Below, piece after piece: positions 22,704 through 32,033 of a stretch of 35,966 nt of DNA. The DNA comes from Bradyrhizobium sp. (GTDB lineage Bacteria > Pseudomonadota > Alphaproteobacteria > Rhizobiales > Xanthobacteraceae). The position numbers and the translations under genes were made by a program. The number at the start of each line of letters is the position of its first letter. Within the stretch, counting starts at the first letter, position 1. The notes beneath the pieces are model-generated. The model ran no database searches, was not told the DNA's origin, and saw only the letters and a program-made list of their open reading frames with translations. The stretch covers positions 1-35,966 of the forward strand of contig NZ_JAURXB010000013.1 of NCBI RefSeq assembly GCF_030654605.1, written 5' to 3'.

Positions 22704-23959
22704 GAGCCCCCTCCTGCCATATCGGCGTTGCCAACGGCGCCTTTTTTCCGCGATGCACTCTTGTCGGCAGAATGCTTGTACCATGAGATGATCCACGCCA
22801 TGCCGGACATAATGAGGATTCCGGCGACACTGACAACCAGGTGCATCGCCACGCCGCCGCCGGAAAACTCGGCCAGCACGAAATGGCCGGCGAAGGCCAG
22901 GAACACGCCGAGACAGAAGATCTCGAGGGAATGCTGCCCGCACAGGATCACCGGCCGCAGCCAGCGCGACTTCAATCCGGGCCAGTCCTTCGGCAGCAGA
23001 CGCACCGTCACCGCCGCCAGCGCCAGGAAGTGCGCGAACCTCAACACGTCCATGTCGGTCTTGGTGATCGGATACATCCACTGCTCGATCAGCTTCGGCA
23101 TCAGGAAATTCAGCTGCGGCAGGTGCCAGGTCAATGTCACGCAGAACGCGAAGAACAGGTAGGCGCCACAGATCCACATCGTGACCGGCGACGACAGGAT
23201 CCGCGACATTCGCCGGGCGCCGCCCAGCGCGCACCACGCGCCGAACACGAACAACAATTGCCAGGCGAACGGATTGAAGGCCCAGAACCCGTTCGGATAG
23301 GCCGACAGGTACAGATCGAATTGCCAGGTGAGGGCATAGAGCACGACCGACAGCGCCAGCGTGACGTCGGCCCGCCATTTCATCAGCCAGATGATGAAGG
23401 GCAGAAACAGCATCAGCACGATATAGAGCGGCAGCACGTCCATGTTGGCGGGACGGAATCGCAGCAGCAGCGCCTGGATGATGGTGACGTCGGGCTGCTT
23501 GAGGAAATCCATGATCCCCATTTCTTCCGAATACAGCGGATTGTCGAACCTGGCGGCGACGTAGGAAATTTCCGCCAGAAAGATCGTGAACAGGAACACG
23601 TGCGCGACATAGATCTGCCAGACCCGCCGCAGGATGCGCGCGGTCGCGATCACGAAGCCGGCCTCAAGCATGGCGCGGCCGTAAACGAACGCCGCGGTAT
23701 AGCCGGAGATGAAGATGAAGATTTCGGTGGCGTCGCTGAACCCGTAATTGCGGAACGTGAACCAGGTCAGGATATTGTTCGGTAGATGGTCGATGAAGAT
23801 CAGCCACAGCGCCAGCCCGCGAAACAGATCGAGCCGCAGTTCGCGCTCGGCACCGGCGGGAAGCATAATCACCGGCAAGTCGACCGGCGCCGCGGCGGCG
23901 CGCGCATCCGCTTCATCCGCAAGCGGTGGTCCGGCAACTCGATCGGCAATGGACGTCAT
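22700..23959 (-). CDS. OpgC-domain membrane acyltransferase
   Basis: This is a 419-residue protein with about 10 membrane segments of the OpgC family, named after the succinyltransferase that modifies osmoregulated periplasmic glucans. The opening after a polar 45-residue tail is ERELRLDLFRGLALWLIFID HLPNNILTWFTFRNYGFSDA, the family hallmark, with the FISGYTAAFVYGRAM block. The second half contains GFWAFNPFAWQLLFVFGAWC and ends in a basic tail. The ATG at 23959 is chosen as the start of the conserved protein; the ribosome site is weak. The two SGNH genes follow with overlap or 13-bp spacing, indicating one operon for acyl decoration of a periplasmic or surface glycan. Confidence 0.9.
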   Translation of the reverse strand: MTSIADRVAGPPLADEADARAAAAPVDLPVIMLPAGAERELRLDLFRGLALWLIFIDHLPNNILTWFTFRNYGFSDATEIFIFISGYTAAFVYGRAMLEAGFVIATARILRRVWQIYVAHVFLFTIFLAEISYVAARFDNPLYSEEMGIMDFLKQPDVTIIQALLLRFRPANMDVLPLYIVLMLFLPFIIWLMKWRADVTLALSVVLYALTWQFDLYLSAYPNGFWAFNPFAWQLLFVFGAWCALGGARRMSRILSSPVTMWICGAYLFFAFCVTLTWHLPQLNFLMPKLIEQWMYPITKTDMDVLRFAHFLALAAVTVRLLPKDWPGLKSRWLRPVILCGQHSLEIFCLGVFLAFAGHFVLAEFSGGGVAMHLVVSVAGILIMSGMAWIISWYKHSADKSASRKKGAVGNADMAGGGS

Positions 23960-24234
23960 CTGGCACCGTCTGGAGATGAACTTTACCCGCCCGCCCGACA
24001 CGAATGACAGTATCGGCACGCGGGTTGCAAGCAAGATACGCCGGAACAGCCCGCGCGGGTGCGCTTTAGGCGGGAACTTTGTTGAAACCGCGGTTGGAAT
24101 TACAATTGCATGGCGGCCGTCATAACCGTCCGGTGGTTGGTTCCACCAGGACACTTCGATATGATGCGCTCGACGGACTTTGGAAGACCGCTGCTTGAAA
24201 GAATGACGCCTTGAATGAAAATTTGGAAGACAGC

Positions 24235-24627
24235 ATGTACCGCGCCGTTACCCGCCAGATCGAGGTCACCGTCGAGCCGAACTTCCTGCCGGAACGCCCG
24301 CCGGTCGATCGCCGTCAGTTTTTCTGGTCCTACACCATCGTCATCACCAACACCGGCGCCGAGACGGTGCAGCTGCGGACCCGGCACTGGATCATCACCG
24401 ACGCCTCCGGCCACAAGGAAGAAGTCCGCGGCGAAGGCGTGATCGGCGAACAGCCGGTGCTGGCCCCCGGCGAGCGCTTCGAATACACCTCGGGCGTGGG
24501 GCTGCCGACGGGATCGGGCTTCATGAGCGGCAGCTACCAGATGATGAGCGAGAGCGGCGAGCAATTCGAGGTCGACATCCCCGCATTTTCGCTCGACAGC
24601 CCCGAGAGCAAGCGGGTGTTGAACTAG
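24235..24627 (+). CDS. apaG: Co2+/Mg2+ efflux protein ApaG
   Basis: This is a 130-residue all-beta (immunoglobulin/fibronectin III-like) protein of the ApaG/DUF525 family. ApaG is linked to Co2+ resistance and Mg2+ efflux in enterobacteria; the molecular role is not settled. The sequence is full-length: YRAVTRQIEVTVEPNFLPER, FFWSYTIVITNTGAETVQLR, RHWIITDASG, and VIGEQPVLAPGERFEYTSGV. The ATG at 24235 has GGAAGA just upstream and matches the usual MYRAVTR start; a TTG at 24211 would add eight residues. It is divergent from opgC across about 275 bp. Confidence 0.95.
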   Translation: MYRAVTRQIEVTVEPNFLPERPPVDRRQFFWSYTIVITNTGAETVQLRTRHWIITDASGHKEEVRGEGVIGEQPVLAPGERFEYTSGVGLPTGSGFMSGSYQMMSESGEQFEVDIPAFSLDSPESKRVLN

Positions 24628-24739
24628 CATGCGTTTTTTCCGCTTGCCGGAGAGGTAAAACGGGCAGCGTTAATCTTAACCGGCGCGCTCCGTAGTTGTG
24701 CGGATTAGAATTTCGTGCTGCAGCATTTAACTTTCCGGC

Positions 24740-25141
24740 ATGCCGCGAACTTCCAAGCCGATGCCGGTCTGCCAGCAATGCCGGGTCGACATGACCCTCG
24801 ATCGCATCATCCCCTGCGCCGCTGATTACGACATGTGGTCCTGGATCTGTCCGGAATGCAGCAGAGTCTTCAGCATGGTCGAACCGCAAACCGCCGATCG
24901 CACCCTGGTCGATGAACGGCGGGTCGTTCTGCGCCACGCCGTGACGACCCCTGCAACGATTGCGGCCGGCCGGCGCGAGATCGCCTGCACGGTTCACAAT
25001 CTTTCCGCCTCCGGCGCCAGCCTGAGCCTGGCCAGTCGCCCGCGCCTTCCGAAGAATCTCATACTGATGACCGCCGGGTCGCCGCTGCCCTGCCGCGCCG
25101 TCTGGCGCAGGGGAAAACAGGTCGGCATCGCGTTCGATTAG
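24740..25141 (+). CDS. Zinc-ribbon plus PilZ-domain protein
   Basis: This is a 133-residue two-part protein. Residues 11-40 have two CxxC pairs (C11/C14 and C37/C40) in PVCQQCRVDM and WICPECSRVF, a likely zinc ribbon. From about residue 59 a PilZ domain follows, with the c-di-GMP motifs RRVVLRH (RxxxR) and NLSASG ([D/N]xSxxG), ending RAVWRRGKQVGIAFD. PilZ domains bind cyclic di-GMP and control motility, exopolysaccharide or transcription. Both halves look complete. The target is unknown. A dispersed repeat follows the stop codon. Confidence 0.85.
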   Translation: MPRTSKPMPVCQQCRVDMTLDRIIPCAADYDMWSWICPECSRVFSMVEPQTADRTLVDERRVVLRHAVTTPATIAAGRREIACTVHNLSASGASLSLASRPRLPKNLILMTAGSPLPCRAVWRRGKQVGIAFD

Positions 25142-25161
25142 GTGGTGACGCTTGTACAGCT

Positions 25162-25280
25162 GTCGTCCCGGCGAACCCAGGGACCCAAAACCACCGCCGG
25201 GTTTCGCATGCGAAGATATCTGACGCCTGAGCGTCAACGATAGGCCGCGGCGTATGGGTCCCTGCGTTCGCAGGGACGAC
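25162..25280. repeat. Dispersed palindrome, second copy of the GTCGTCCC type
   Basis: The right arm at 25253-25280 is identical to the one at 20844-20871, including the flanking GGCCGCGGCG. The left arm at 25162-25187 is diverged (GTCGTCCCGGCGAACCCAGG). It fills the gap between the PilZ and protease genes. Confidence 0.85.
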
Positions 25281-25349
25281 GCAAGAGTTCGATATCGTGT
25301 ACACTGCCGCAATTGATTTGTTATTGCCATCTTAGCAAGGACGCCGTCT

Positions 25350-26054
25350 GTGCGAGCCGAATTTGCGAGATGCCTCGCGCTGGTGATTTCCATGCTGTCG
25401 GGCAGTCCGGCCAGCGCGCTGGTCGGCGCTGATATCGCCGACCGCACGGTGCAGCGCTTCACCGTCGTCGTGGCCGGCGCGAAAGGCCGATGCAGCGGCG
25501 TGGTGCTGGCGCCTGACATCGTGCTGACCGCCGCGCACTGCGTCAGGCGGGGCGAGCGCTTCCTCATCGGTGGCATTCTCGGCGGAGGATACCAGGCAGG
25601 GCTCGGCCCCGTTGCCGAGATCGTGCAGCATCCGCTCTATACATCAGGGGATGCCGGCTCGCCCGATCTCGCGATCCTCAAGCTGGCAAAGCCGCTGCCG
25701 GACCGGTTCGTCGCGGCCGTTCTCAATCCGCGCGTCCCCGGCGTCGGCGACGACCTGATCGTGGCGGGATACGGCAAGAGCGCATCAGCGGATTCCGGCG
25801 CCAGCGTGGTGTTGCGCATGGTTCTGCAGCGGGTTTCGCAATCCATCAGGGGCTGGGTGGTCCTCACCGGCGTCGGCGAGGATGCCGCCAACGCCGGTCC
25901 GGGCGATTCCGGCGGACCGGTGTTTGCCTATCGTGGCATGCACAGCCTCGTCGGGTTGATGGTCGGCGTCTCCGGCAAGCAAACCAAGGCGGTCGCGCTG
26001 GCGGCGCATTACGACTGGATCAGGGAGACGGTGCGGAAGTTGGCGGCGCCTTAA
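25350..26054 (+). CDS. Secreted trypsin-like serine protease
   Basis: This is a 234-residue chymotrypsin-fold (S1) protease with a signal peptide (residues 1-23, ends SPASA). The catalytic triad is complete: His63 in VLTAAHCV, Asp106 in SPDLAILKL, Ser187 in GPGDSGGPVF. The Cys that usually precedes GDSGGP in animal trypsins is absent, as is common in bacterial members. The start is a GTG at 25350 with AAGGA 8 nt upstream. It would act in the periplasm or outside the cell. It converges on hslO, with only 12 bp between stops. Confidence 0.92.
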   Translation: MRAEFARCLALVISMLSGSPASALVGADIADRTVQRFTVVVAGAKGRCSGVVLAPDIVLTAAHCVRRGERFLIGGILGGGYQAGLGPVAEIVQHPLYTSGDAGSPDLAILKLAKPLPDRFVAAVLNPRVPGVGDDLIVAGYGKSASADSGASVVLRMVLQRVSQSIRGWVVLTGVGEDAANAGPGDSGGPVFAYRGMHSLVGLMVGVSGKQTKAVALAAHYDWIRETVRKLAAP

Positions 26055-26066
26055 GCGCCGCGCGCC

Positions 26067-27071
26067 CTACTCCACGCCGGCTTCCTGCGGCGTGAACTCG
26101 TAGACCGATGAACAGAACTCGCAGGTCACCACCACCTTGCCGTCCTTGACCATGTCGGCGCGGTCCTGCTTCTCGAAGCTGTTGAGCATGCCGGATACCG
26201 CGTCGCGCGAGCAGGAGCATTGCGCGCGCAGCGGCAATGGGGCGAAGACGCGGACGCCGCGTTCGTGAAACAGACGATAAAGCAGCCGCTCGCCCGACAG
26301 ATCCGGATCGATCAGCTCGATGTCCTCGACGGTTGAGATCAGCGACTGGCCCTCGATCCAGGCGTCATCTTCCGCGACCTCGTGGGTTTCGACGCCTTCC
26401 GGCGCGTCGCCGGGATGCAAATCGGCCTGCCGCGCCCGCTCCGGCGCCTTGGGCAAAAACTGCAGCAGCATGCCGCCGGCGCGCCAGCGATGTTTTGGAC
26501 CATCGCCGCCGCCGCGCCATTCCTCGCCGACCGCCAGACGCACCCGCGTCGGGATCTGTTCGGAGCGCAGGAAGTATTCGTGCGCGGCGTCTTCCAGATT
26601 GCCGCCTTCCAGCGCCACCAGCCCCTGATAGCGGCTCATGTCCGCGCCCTGGTCGATGGTCATGGCGAGATGGCCGTGGCCGAGCAGCGCGCCGGAATCC
26701 TGGCCGTCCTCGAGCCGCTTGGCATCGAAGCGGGCATAGGCGCGCAGCCGGTCCGGCGCCTGGAAATCCACGATCAGGAACGACACCGGGCCGTCAGTCT
26801 GGGTCTGCAGGATGAAGCGGCCGTCGAATTTCAGCGACGAGCCGAGCAGGGTCGTCAATACGATGGCCTCGCCGAGCAGTTTTCCCACGGCGGGCGGATA
26901 ATCGTGTTTGGTCAGGACTTCGTCGAGCGCCGGGCCGAGCCTCGTCAGGCGGCCGCGCAGGTCGAGCGACGCGACCTCGAACGGCAGCACCGCGTCGTCG
27001 ACCGGAACCTCTGACGGGGCGCGGATCGGGGTTTCCAGGGGAATTTTGATCGGGGGGGATTGAGAAGTCAT
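26067..27071 (-). CDS. hslO: Redox-regulated chaperone Hsp33
   Basis: This is a 334-residue holdase chaperone that becomes active when its C-terminal cysteines are oxidised. The zinc-binding C-x-C (RAQCSCSRDAV) and C-x-x-C (VTCEFCSSVYEF) pairs are present near the C-terminus. The N-terminal domain shows LTKHDYPPAVGKLLGEAIVL TTLLGSSLKF and the expected LQTQTDGPVSFLIVDF. An acidic/proline N-terminal tail of about 25 residues precedes it. It is the third gene in argD-argF-hslO order but is separated from argF by a ~225-bp repeat region, so it may have its own promoter. Confidence 0.95.
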   Translation of the reverse strand: MTSQSPPIKIPLETPIRAPSEVPVDDAVLPFEVASLDLRGRLTRLGPALDEVLTKHDYPPAVGKLLGEAIVLTTLLGSSLKFDGRFILQTQTDGPVSFLIVDFQAPDRLRAYARFDAKRLEDGQDSGALLGHGHLAMTIDQGADMSRYQGLVALEGGNLEDAAHEYFLRSEQIPTRVRLAVGEEWRGGGDGPKHRWRAGGMLLQFLPKAPERARQADLHPGDAPEGVETHEVAEDDAWIEGQSLISTVEDIELIDPDLSGERLLYRLFHERGVRVFAPLPLRAQCSCSRDAVSGMLNSFEKQDRADMVKDGKVVVTCEFCSSVYEFTPQEAGVE

Positions 27072-27115
27072 GGCGCTTTATCTGGGGTCGGGAGGAACGA
27101 AACGAAAGGGGTCTA

Positions 27116-27290
27116 TCGTCGTCCCCGCCTAGTGCGCAATTGCGCACGGGGCGCGGGGACCCATAATCCCGGTCGTTCATGGTGCGAAGAACAACTATCA
27201 CATCGCCAAAACGAGAGATCACGCGGTATGGGTCCCGGCTCGGAGGCCGGGACGACACTGAGTTTGTGTCGGCGTTCGCGGGGACGACAG
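27116..27290. repeat. Dispersed composite palindrome between hslO and argF
   Basis: GTCGTCCCCGCC and CGCGGGGACCCATA at the left face TATGGGTCCC and CCGGGACGACA at the right. An internal perfect 16-bp palindrome, GTGCGCAATTGCGCAC, is at 27132-27147. A diverged member of the GTCGTCCC family at 20753-20871. Confidence 0.75.
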
Positions 27291-27297
27291 CGAGCGC

Positions 27298-28235
27298 CTA
27301 CCCCACCGCCTCGAAGCACCACGCCAGAATGCCCTTCTGGGCGTGCAGGCGGTTTTCGGCCTCGTCGAACACCACCGACTGCGGGCCGTCGATCACCTCG
27401 TCGGTGACCTCGTCGCCGCGGTGGGCGGGCAGGCAGTGCATGAACAGCGCATCGGGTTTTGCCAATGACATCAGCCGGGCGTTGACCTGGTAGGGCTTCA
27501 GGATGTTGTGGCGGTGCTTGCCTTCCTTGTCGCCCATCGAGAACCAGGTGTCGGTGACCACGCAATCGGCGCCGCGCACCGCGGCCTCCGGATCGTTGCC
27601 GAGCACGATCGGCGCGTCGGTCGCCTTGATCCAGTCCTTCATCGCCTTCTTCGGCGCCAGCTCCGGTGGCGTCGCGATGCGCAGGTTGAACTTGAACCGC
27701 TCCGCCGCATGCGCCCATGACGCCAGTACGTTGTTGTCGTCGCCGGTCCAGGCCACGGTGCGGCCCTCGATCGGCCCGCGATGCTCCTCGAAGGTCATCA
27801 GGTCGGCCATCACCTGGCAGGGATGCGAGCGCCGCGTCAGCCCGTTGATGACAGGCACGGTTGCGTGCGCGGCCAGTTCCAGCAGCGCCTCGTGGTTGAG
27901 AATTCGGATCATGATGGCGTCGACGTAACGCGACAGCACGCGTGCGGTGTCGGCGATGGTCTCGCCGCGGCCGAGCTGCATCTCGGCACCGGTCAGCATG
28001 ATCGATTCGCCGCCGAGCTGGCGCATGCCGACGTCGAACGACACTCTCGTGCGGGTCGAGGGCTTTTCGAAGATCATCGCCAGCGTCTTGCCTTCGAGCG
28101 GCCTGGCCGGCTTGACGTCCTGCTTCTTCTGCGCCTTCAGCTTCGCCTTCATGGCGACGCTGGCGGCCAGGATGCCGCGCAGCTCCCTGGTCGGAATCTC
28201 GTTCAGGTCGAGAAAATGGTTCAGAGCCTTGCTCA

Positions 28236-28236
<1 letters not shown>
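27298..28236 (-). CDS. argF: Ornithine carbamoyltransferase
   Basis: This is a 312-residue enzyme making citrulline from ornithine and carbamoyl phosphate, step six of arginine synthesis. Carbamoyl-phosphate-binding STRTR is in [15 protein letters not shown], with HPCQ in [12 protein letters not shown]. The ornithine-side HCLP loop is in [15 protein letters not shown]. The length is normal. The start ATG shares one base with the argD stop (TGATG), so translation is coupled to argD. No arginine-binding ARG box is obvious upstream of the operon, but a leader hairpin is present before argD. Confidence 0.96.
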
Positions 28237-29444
<1,208 letters not shown>

Positions 29445-29520
29445 GGTGATCACTAAAGGTTAGAGCCCGCTATGGTGCGTATAAACGCAATCGCAGCACA
29501 ACCAGCCTCGGAAAACAAAA

Positions 29521-29545
29521 CGTGCCGCCTTTTAGGGGCGGCACG
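29521..29545 (-). promoter_or_regulatory. GC-rich hairpin at the 5' end of the argD leader
   Basis: A perfect 9-bp stem, CGTGCCGCC with GGCGGCACG, closes a 7-nt loop (CCTAAAA on the minus strand). TTTTGTTTT follows at 29520-29512. It resembles an intrinsic terminator but begins at or next to the predicted start site, so it may stabilise the mRNA or form a very short RNA. Confidence 0.65.
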
Positions 29546-29553
29546 TGGGAACC

Positions 29554-29581
29554 ATTCTAGGCGTGGCGCGATAACTGTCAA
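29554..29581 (-). promoter_or_regulatory. Sigma-70-type promoter of argD
   Basis: TTGACA (29581-29576), a 16-nt spacer, and TAGAAT (29559-29554) on the minus strand; the -35 box is a perfect match to consensus. Transcription would start near 29547, immediately before the hairpin, giving a leader of about 100 nt. Confidence 0.7.
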
Positions 29582-29877
29582 CCGGTCAGACAAACGCCCG
29601 AAACATCCGTAGGATTCCGGTGTGGGCGACGGAACATGTGGATGCAACCATGCTGACTCTTGCGCGAGAGTCACGCCATATTGTAGCTTCCGGGCTGTCG
29701 GGTACGACATCTCGTGCGGCGGTTCTGATCCTCTAGTCGTTGCTGTTCAGCGTACACGTTCGGGCGCGGTTATCCCGCCCGGCGAGGGCTAAGGGATTCT
29801 GCCCGCAGGGATTTTTGAGATTTGGCATCGCAGCGCCGTCCTCATGCTGGCCGGCGCGATGCGAAGGGAAGAGTGCG

Positions 29878-30387
29878 ATGACGGTATTGACCTGGTCCGA
29901 CGATCGCGTCGAGCAGCTGAAAAAACTCTGGGAAGGCGGACTTTCCGCCAGCCAGATCGCTGCGGAGCTCGGAAATGTGACGCGAAACGCGGTGATCGGC
30001 AAAGTCCACCGGCTCGGCCTTTCCGGCCGCGCCAAGAGCCCCTCCTCGGCCGCCCCGCGGCAGCGCAAGGCGCGGCCCGCCCAGCAGATGATGCGGGTAT
30101 CGCGTCCGGTGTCGCGCGGCAACACCGCGCTGGCCCATGCGTTCGACGTCGAGATGGAGCCGGATCCGATCGCCTACGACAATGTGGTGCCGATGAGCCA
30201 GCGGCTGTCGCTGCTGGAGCTCAATGAGGCCACCTGCCACTGGCCGATCGGCGATCCCTCGAGCTCGGAATTCTTCTTCTGTGGCGGCCGGGCGCTGGCC
30301 AGCCTGCCTTATTGCGCACACCACTCGCGGATCGCCTACCAGCCGGCCTCCGACCGCCGCCGGCAGCCGCCGAAGCCGACGCGGTAG
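29878..30387 (+). CDS. gcrA: GcrA cell cycle regulator
   Basis: This is a 169-residue alphaproteobacterial regulator that binds sigma-70 RNA polymerase and activates promoters carrying CcrM-methylated GANTC sites. The N-terminal DNA-binding helices are WSDDRVEQLKKLWEGGLSAS and IAAELGNVTRNAVIGKVHRL. The C-terminal sigma-interacting part has LLELNEATCHWPIGDPSSSE, FFFCGGRALASLPYCAHHSR. A basic linker joins them. The ATG at 29878 has AAGGGAAGAG upstream; the frame is open earlier without a ribosome site. Four GANTC sites lie in the upstream 270 bp. Confidence 0.96.
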   Translation: MTVLTWSDDRVEQLKKLWEGGLSASQIAAELGNVTRNAVIGKVHRLGLSGRAKSPSSAAPRQRKARPAQQMMRVSRPVSRGNTALAHAFDVEMEPDPIAYDNVVPMSQRLSLLELNEATCHWPIGDPSSSEFFFCGGRALASLPYCAHHSRIAYQPASDRRRQPPKPTR

Positions 30388-30414
30388 TACTCGCCGTCGT
30401 CATTGCGACACCGC

Positions 30415-30519
30415 TGTCATCGCCCGGCTTGACCGGGCGACCCAGTATTCCACAGACGTTTGAGATAAATCGAGAGGTCGCGGCGTACTGGATCGCCCGG
30501 TCTACGCCGGGCGACGACA
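30415..30519. repeat. Dispersed palindrome, TCGCCCGG type
   Basis: TGTCATCGCCCGGCTTGACC to CCCAGTA (30415-30447) faces TACTGGATCGCCCGG to GGGCGACGACA (30486-30519). Each arm also contains an internal GCCCGG/CCGGGC stem. It separates convergent gcrA and phoB and may terminate both. Confidence 0.75.
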
Positions 30520-30568
30520 GTCTTGATTGTCGCAAGCACCATTCGCGAACTTGAGCCGGGACGACGAT

Positions 30569-31270
30569 TTACTCCGCCTTCGCGAACCGGTCATCCAGCG
30601 CGTAGCCGGCGCCGCGCACGGTGCGGATCGGGTCCTGCTCGCCGCCGGGGTTGAGCAGTTTGCGCAGACGGCCGATATGGACGTCGACGGTGCGCTCGTC
30701 GATATAGATGTCGCGGCCCCAGACGCTGTCGAGCAGTTGCTCGCGGCTGAACACCCGGCCGGGATGCTCCAGGAAAAATTCCAGCAGGCGATATTCGGTC
30801 GGGCCGAGATCGATCGGGCGGCCGGAGCGCGTGACGCGTCGCTTTTCGCGGTCGAGCTCGAGGTCGCCATAGGTCAGCATGGTGGCCAGCCGCTCCGGGC
30901 TGGCGCGGCGCAACAGGCCTTTCACGCGCGCCAGAAGCTCCGGCACTGAAAACGGTTTTACGATGTAGTCGTCGGCGCCGGTGGCCAGGCCGCGGACGCG
31001 CTCGCTCTCTTCGCCGCGCGCGGTCAGCATGATGATCGGCAGCTGCCGCGTCTCCGGCCGCGCCCGCAGGCGGCGGCACAGTTCGATTCCGGACAGGCCC
31101 GGCAGCATCCAGTCCAGCACCACGAGGTCGGGCACCCGCTCCTTCAGCCTGGTATCGGCGTCGTCGCCGCGCCCGACGGTTTCGACGTCGTAACCTTCGG
31201 CATCGAGATTGTAGCGCAGCAGCGTGGTGAGCGCTTCCTCGTCTTCCACCACCATTATGCGCGCACTCAT
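30569..31270 (-). CDS. phoB: Phosphate regulon response regulator PhoB
   Basis: This is a 233-residue OmpR-type response regulator that turns on phosphate-starvation genes when phosphorylated by PhoR. The receiver domain (1-120) has acidic pocket VVEDEE, phosphorylation site Asp53 in LVVLDWMLPG, and Lys104 in YIVKPF. The C-terminal winged helix reads GPTEYRLLEFFLEHPGRVFS, DERTVDVHIGRLRKLL. The ATG at 31270 lies 8 nt after GAGAGG; an ATG two codons earlier is too close to it. It follows phoU by 22 bp and ends the pst operon. Confidence 0.96.
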   Translation of the reverse strand: MSARIMVVEDEEALTTLLRYNLDAEGYDVETVGRGDDADTRLKERVPDLVVLDWMLPGLSGIELCRRLRARPETRQLPIIMLTARGEESERVRGLATGADDYIVKPFSVPELLARVKGLLRRASPERLATMLTYGDLELDREKRRVTRSGRPIDLGPTEYRLLEFFLEHPGRVFSREQLLDSVWGRDIYIDERTVDVHIGRLRKLLNPGGEQDPIRTVRGAGYALDDRFAKAE

Positions 31271-31292
31271 ATTCATAGCCTCTCTCAGATTC

Positions 31293-32009
31293 TCAATTTC
31301 CAGGTACCGTCGTGGCAAACGTGGTCATGTCGCCCTTCGGTCGCGTGTCGAGCATCTGCTGACCCTCGATCATGTAGAACACGGTTTCCGCGATATTGGT
31401 GGCGTGATCGCCGATCCGCTCGATGTTCTTGGCGCAGAACATCAGATGGATGCAGAACGAGATATTGCGCGGGTCTTCCATCATATAGGTCAGCAATTCG
31501 CGGAACAGCGAGGTGCAGATGGCGTCGACTTCCTCGTCGCCCTTCCAGACCGCCATCGCCGCCGGCAGGTCGTGCGCGGCATAGGCGTCGAGCACGGATT
31601 TGACCTGGCTCTGCACGAGGTCGGTCATGTGCTCGAGGCCGCGGATCAGCTTGAGCGGCTGGAAATCGTTCTCCAGCGCGGCGACCCGCTTGCCCATGTT
31701 CTTGGCGAGGTCGCCGATCCGCTCCAGATCGGTGGCGACCCGCATGGCGCCGACGATTTCGCGCAGGTCCACCGCCATCGGCTGGCGCCGCGCGATGGTG
31801 AGCACCGCGCGTTCCTCAATGAGGTGCTGCAGGCTGTCGATTTCGACGTCCGAGGCGACGACGCGCTTGCCGAGCACGACATCCCTGCGGATCAGCGCGT
31901 CGACGGAATCGGTGATCATGCGCTCGGCAAGACCGCCCATCTCCGCGACCAGCCGGGTCAGTTCCTGCAGATCGCCGTCGAACGCTTTTGCCGTGTGTTC
32001 CGTACCCAT
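31293..32009 (-). CDS. phoU: Phosphate transport regulator PhoU
   Basis: This is a 238-residue protein of two three-helix PhoU repeats, which represses PhoR signalling when the Pst transporter is saturated. The metal-binding-type motifs are VATDLERIGDLAKNMGKRV in the first repeat and FCAKNIERIGDHATNIAETV in the second. The Shine-Dalgarno GAGGA is about 8 nt upstream. It lies 24 bp after pstB and 22 bp before phoB. Confidence 0.96.
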   Translation of the reverse strand: MGTEHTAKAFDGDLQELTRLVAEMGGLAERMITDSVDALIRRDVVLGKRVVASDVEIDSLQHLIEERAVLTIARRQPMAVDLREIVGAMRVATDLERIGDLAKNMGKRVAALENDFQPLKLIRGLEHMTDLVQSQVKSVLDAYAAHDLPAAMAVWKGDEEVDAICTSLFRELLTYMMEDPRNISFCIHLMFCAKNIERIGDHATNIAETVFYMIEGQQMLDTRPKGDMTTFATTVPGN

Positions 32010-32033
32010 TTGTTGCTTTCCTCGCGGTGCGCG

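Noticed and set aside
27132..27147. 16-bp perfect palindrome as an operator for argF or hslO
   Set aside because: It lies inside a dispersed repeat with no promoter beside it, so repeat structure is the simpler explanation.
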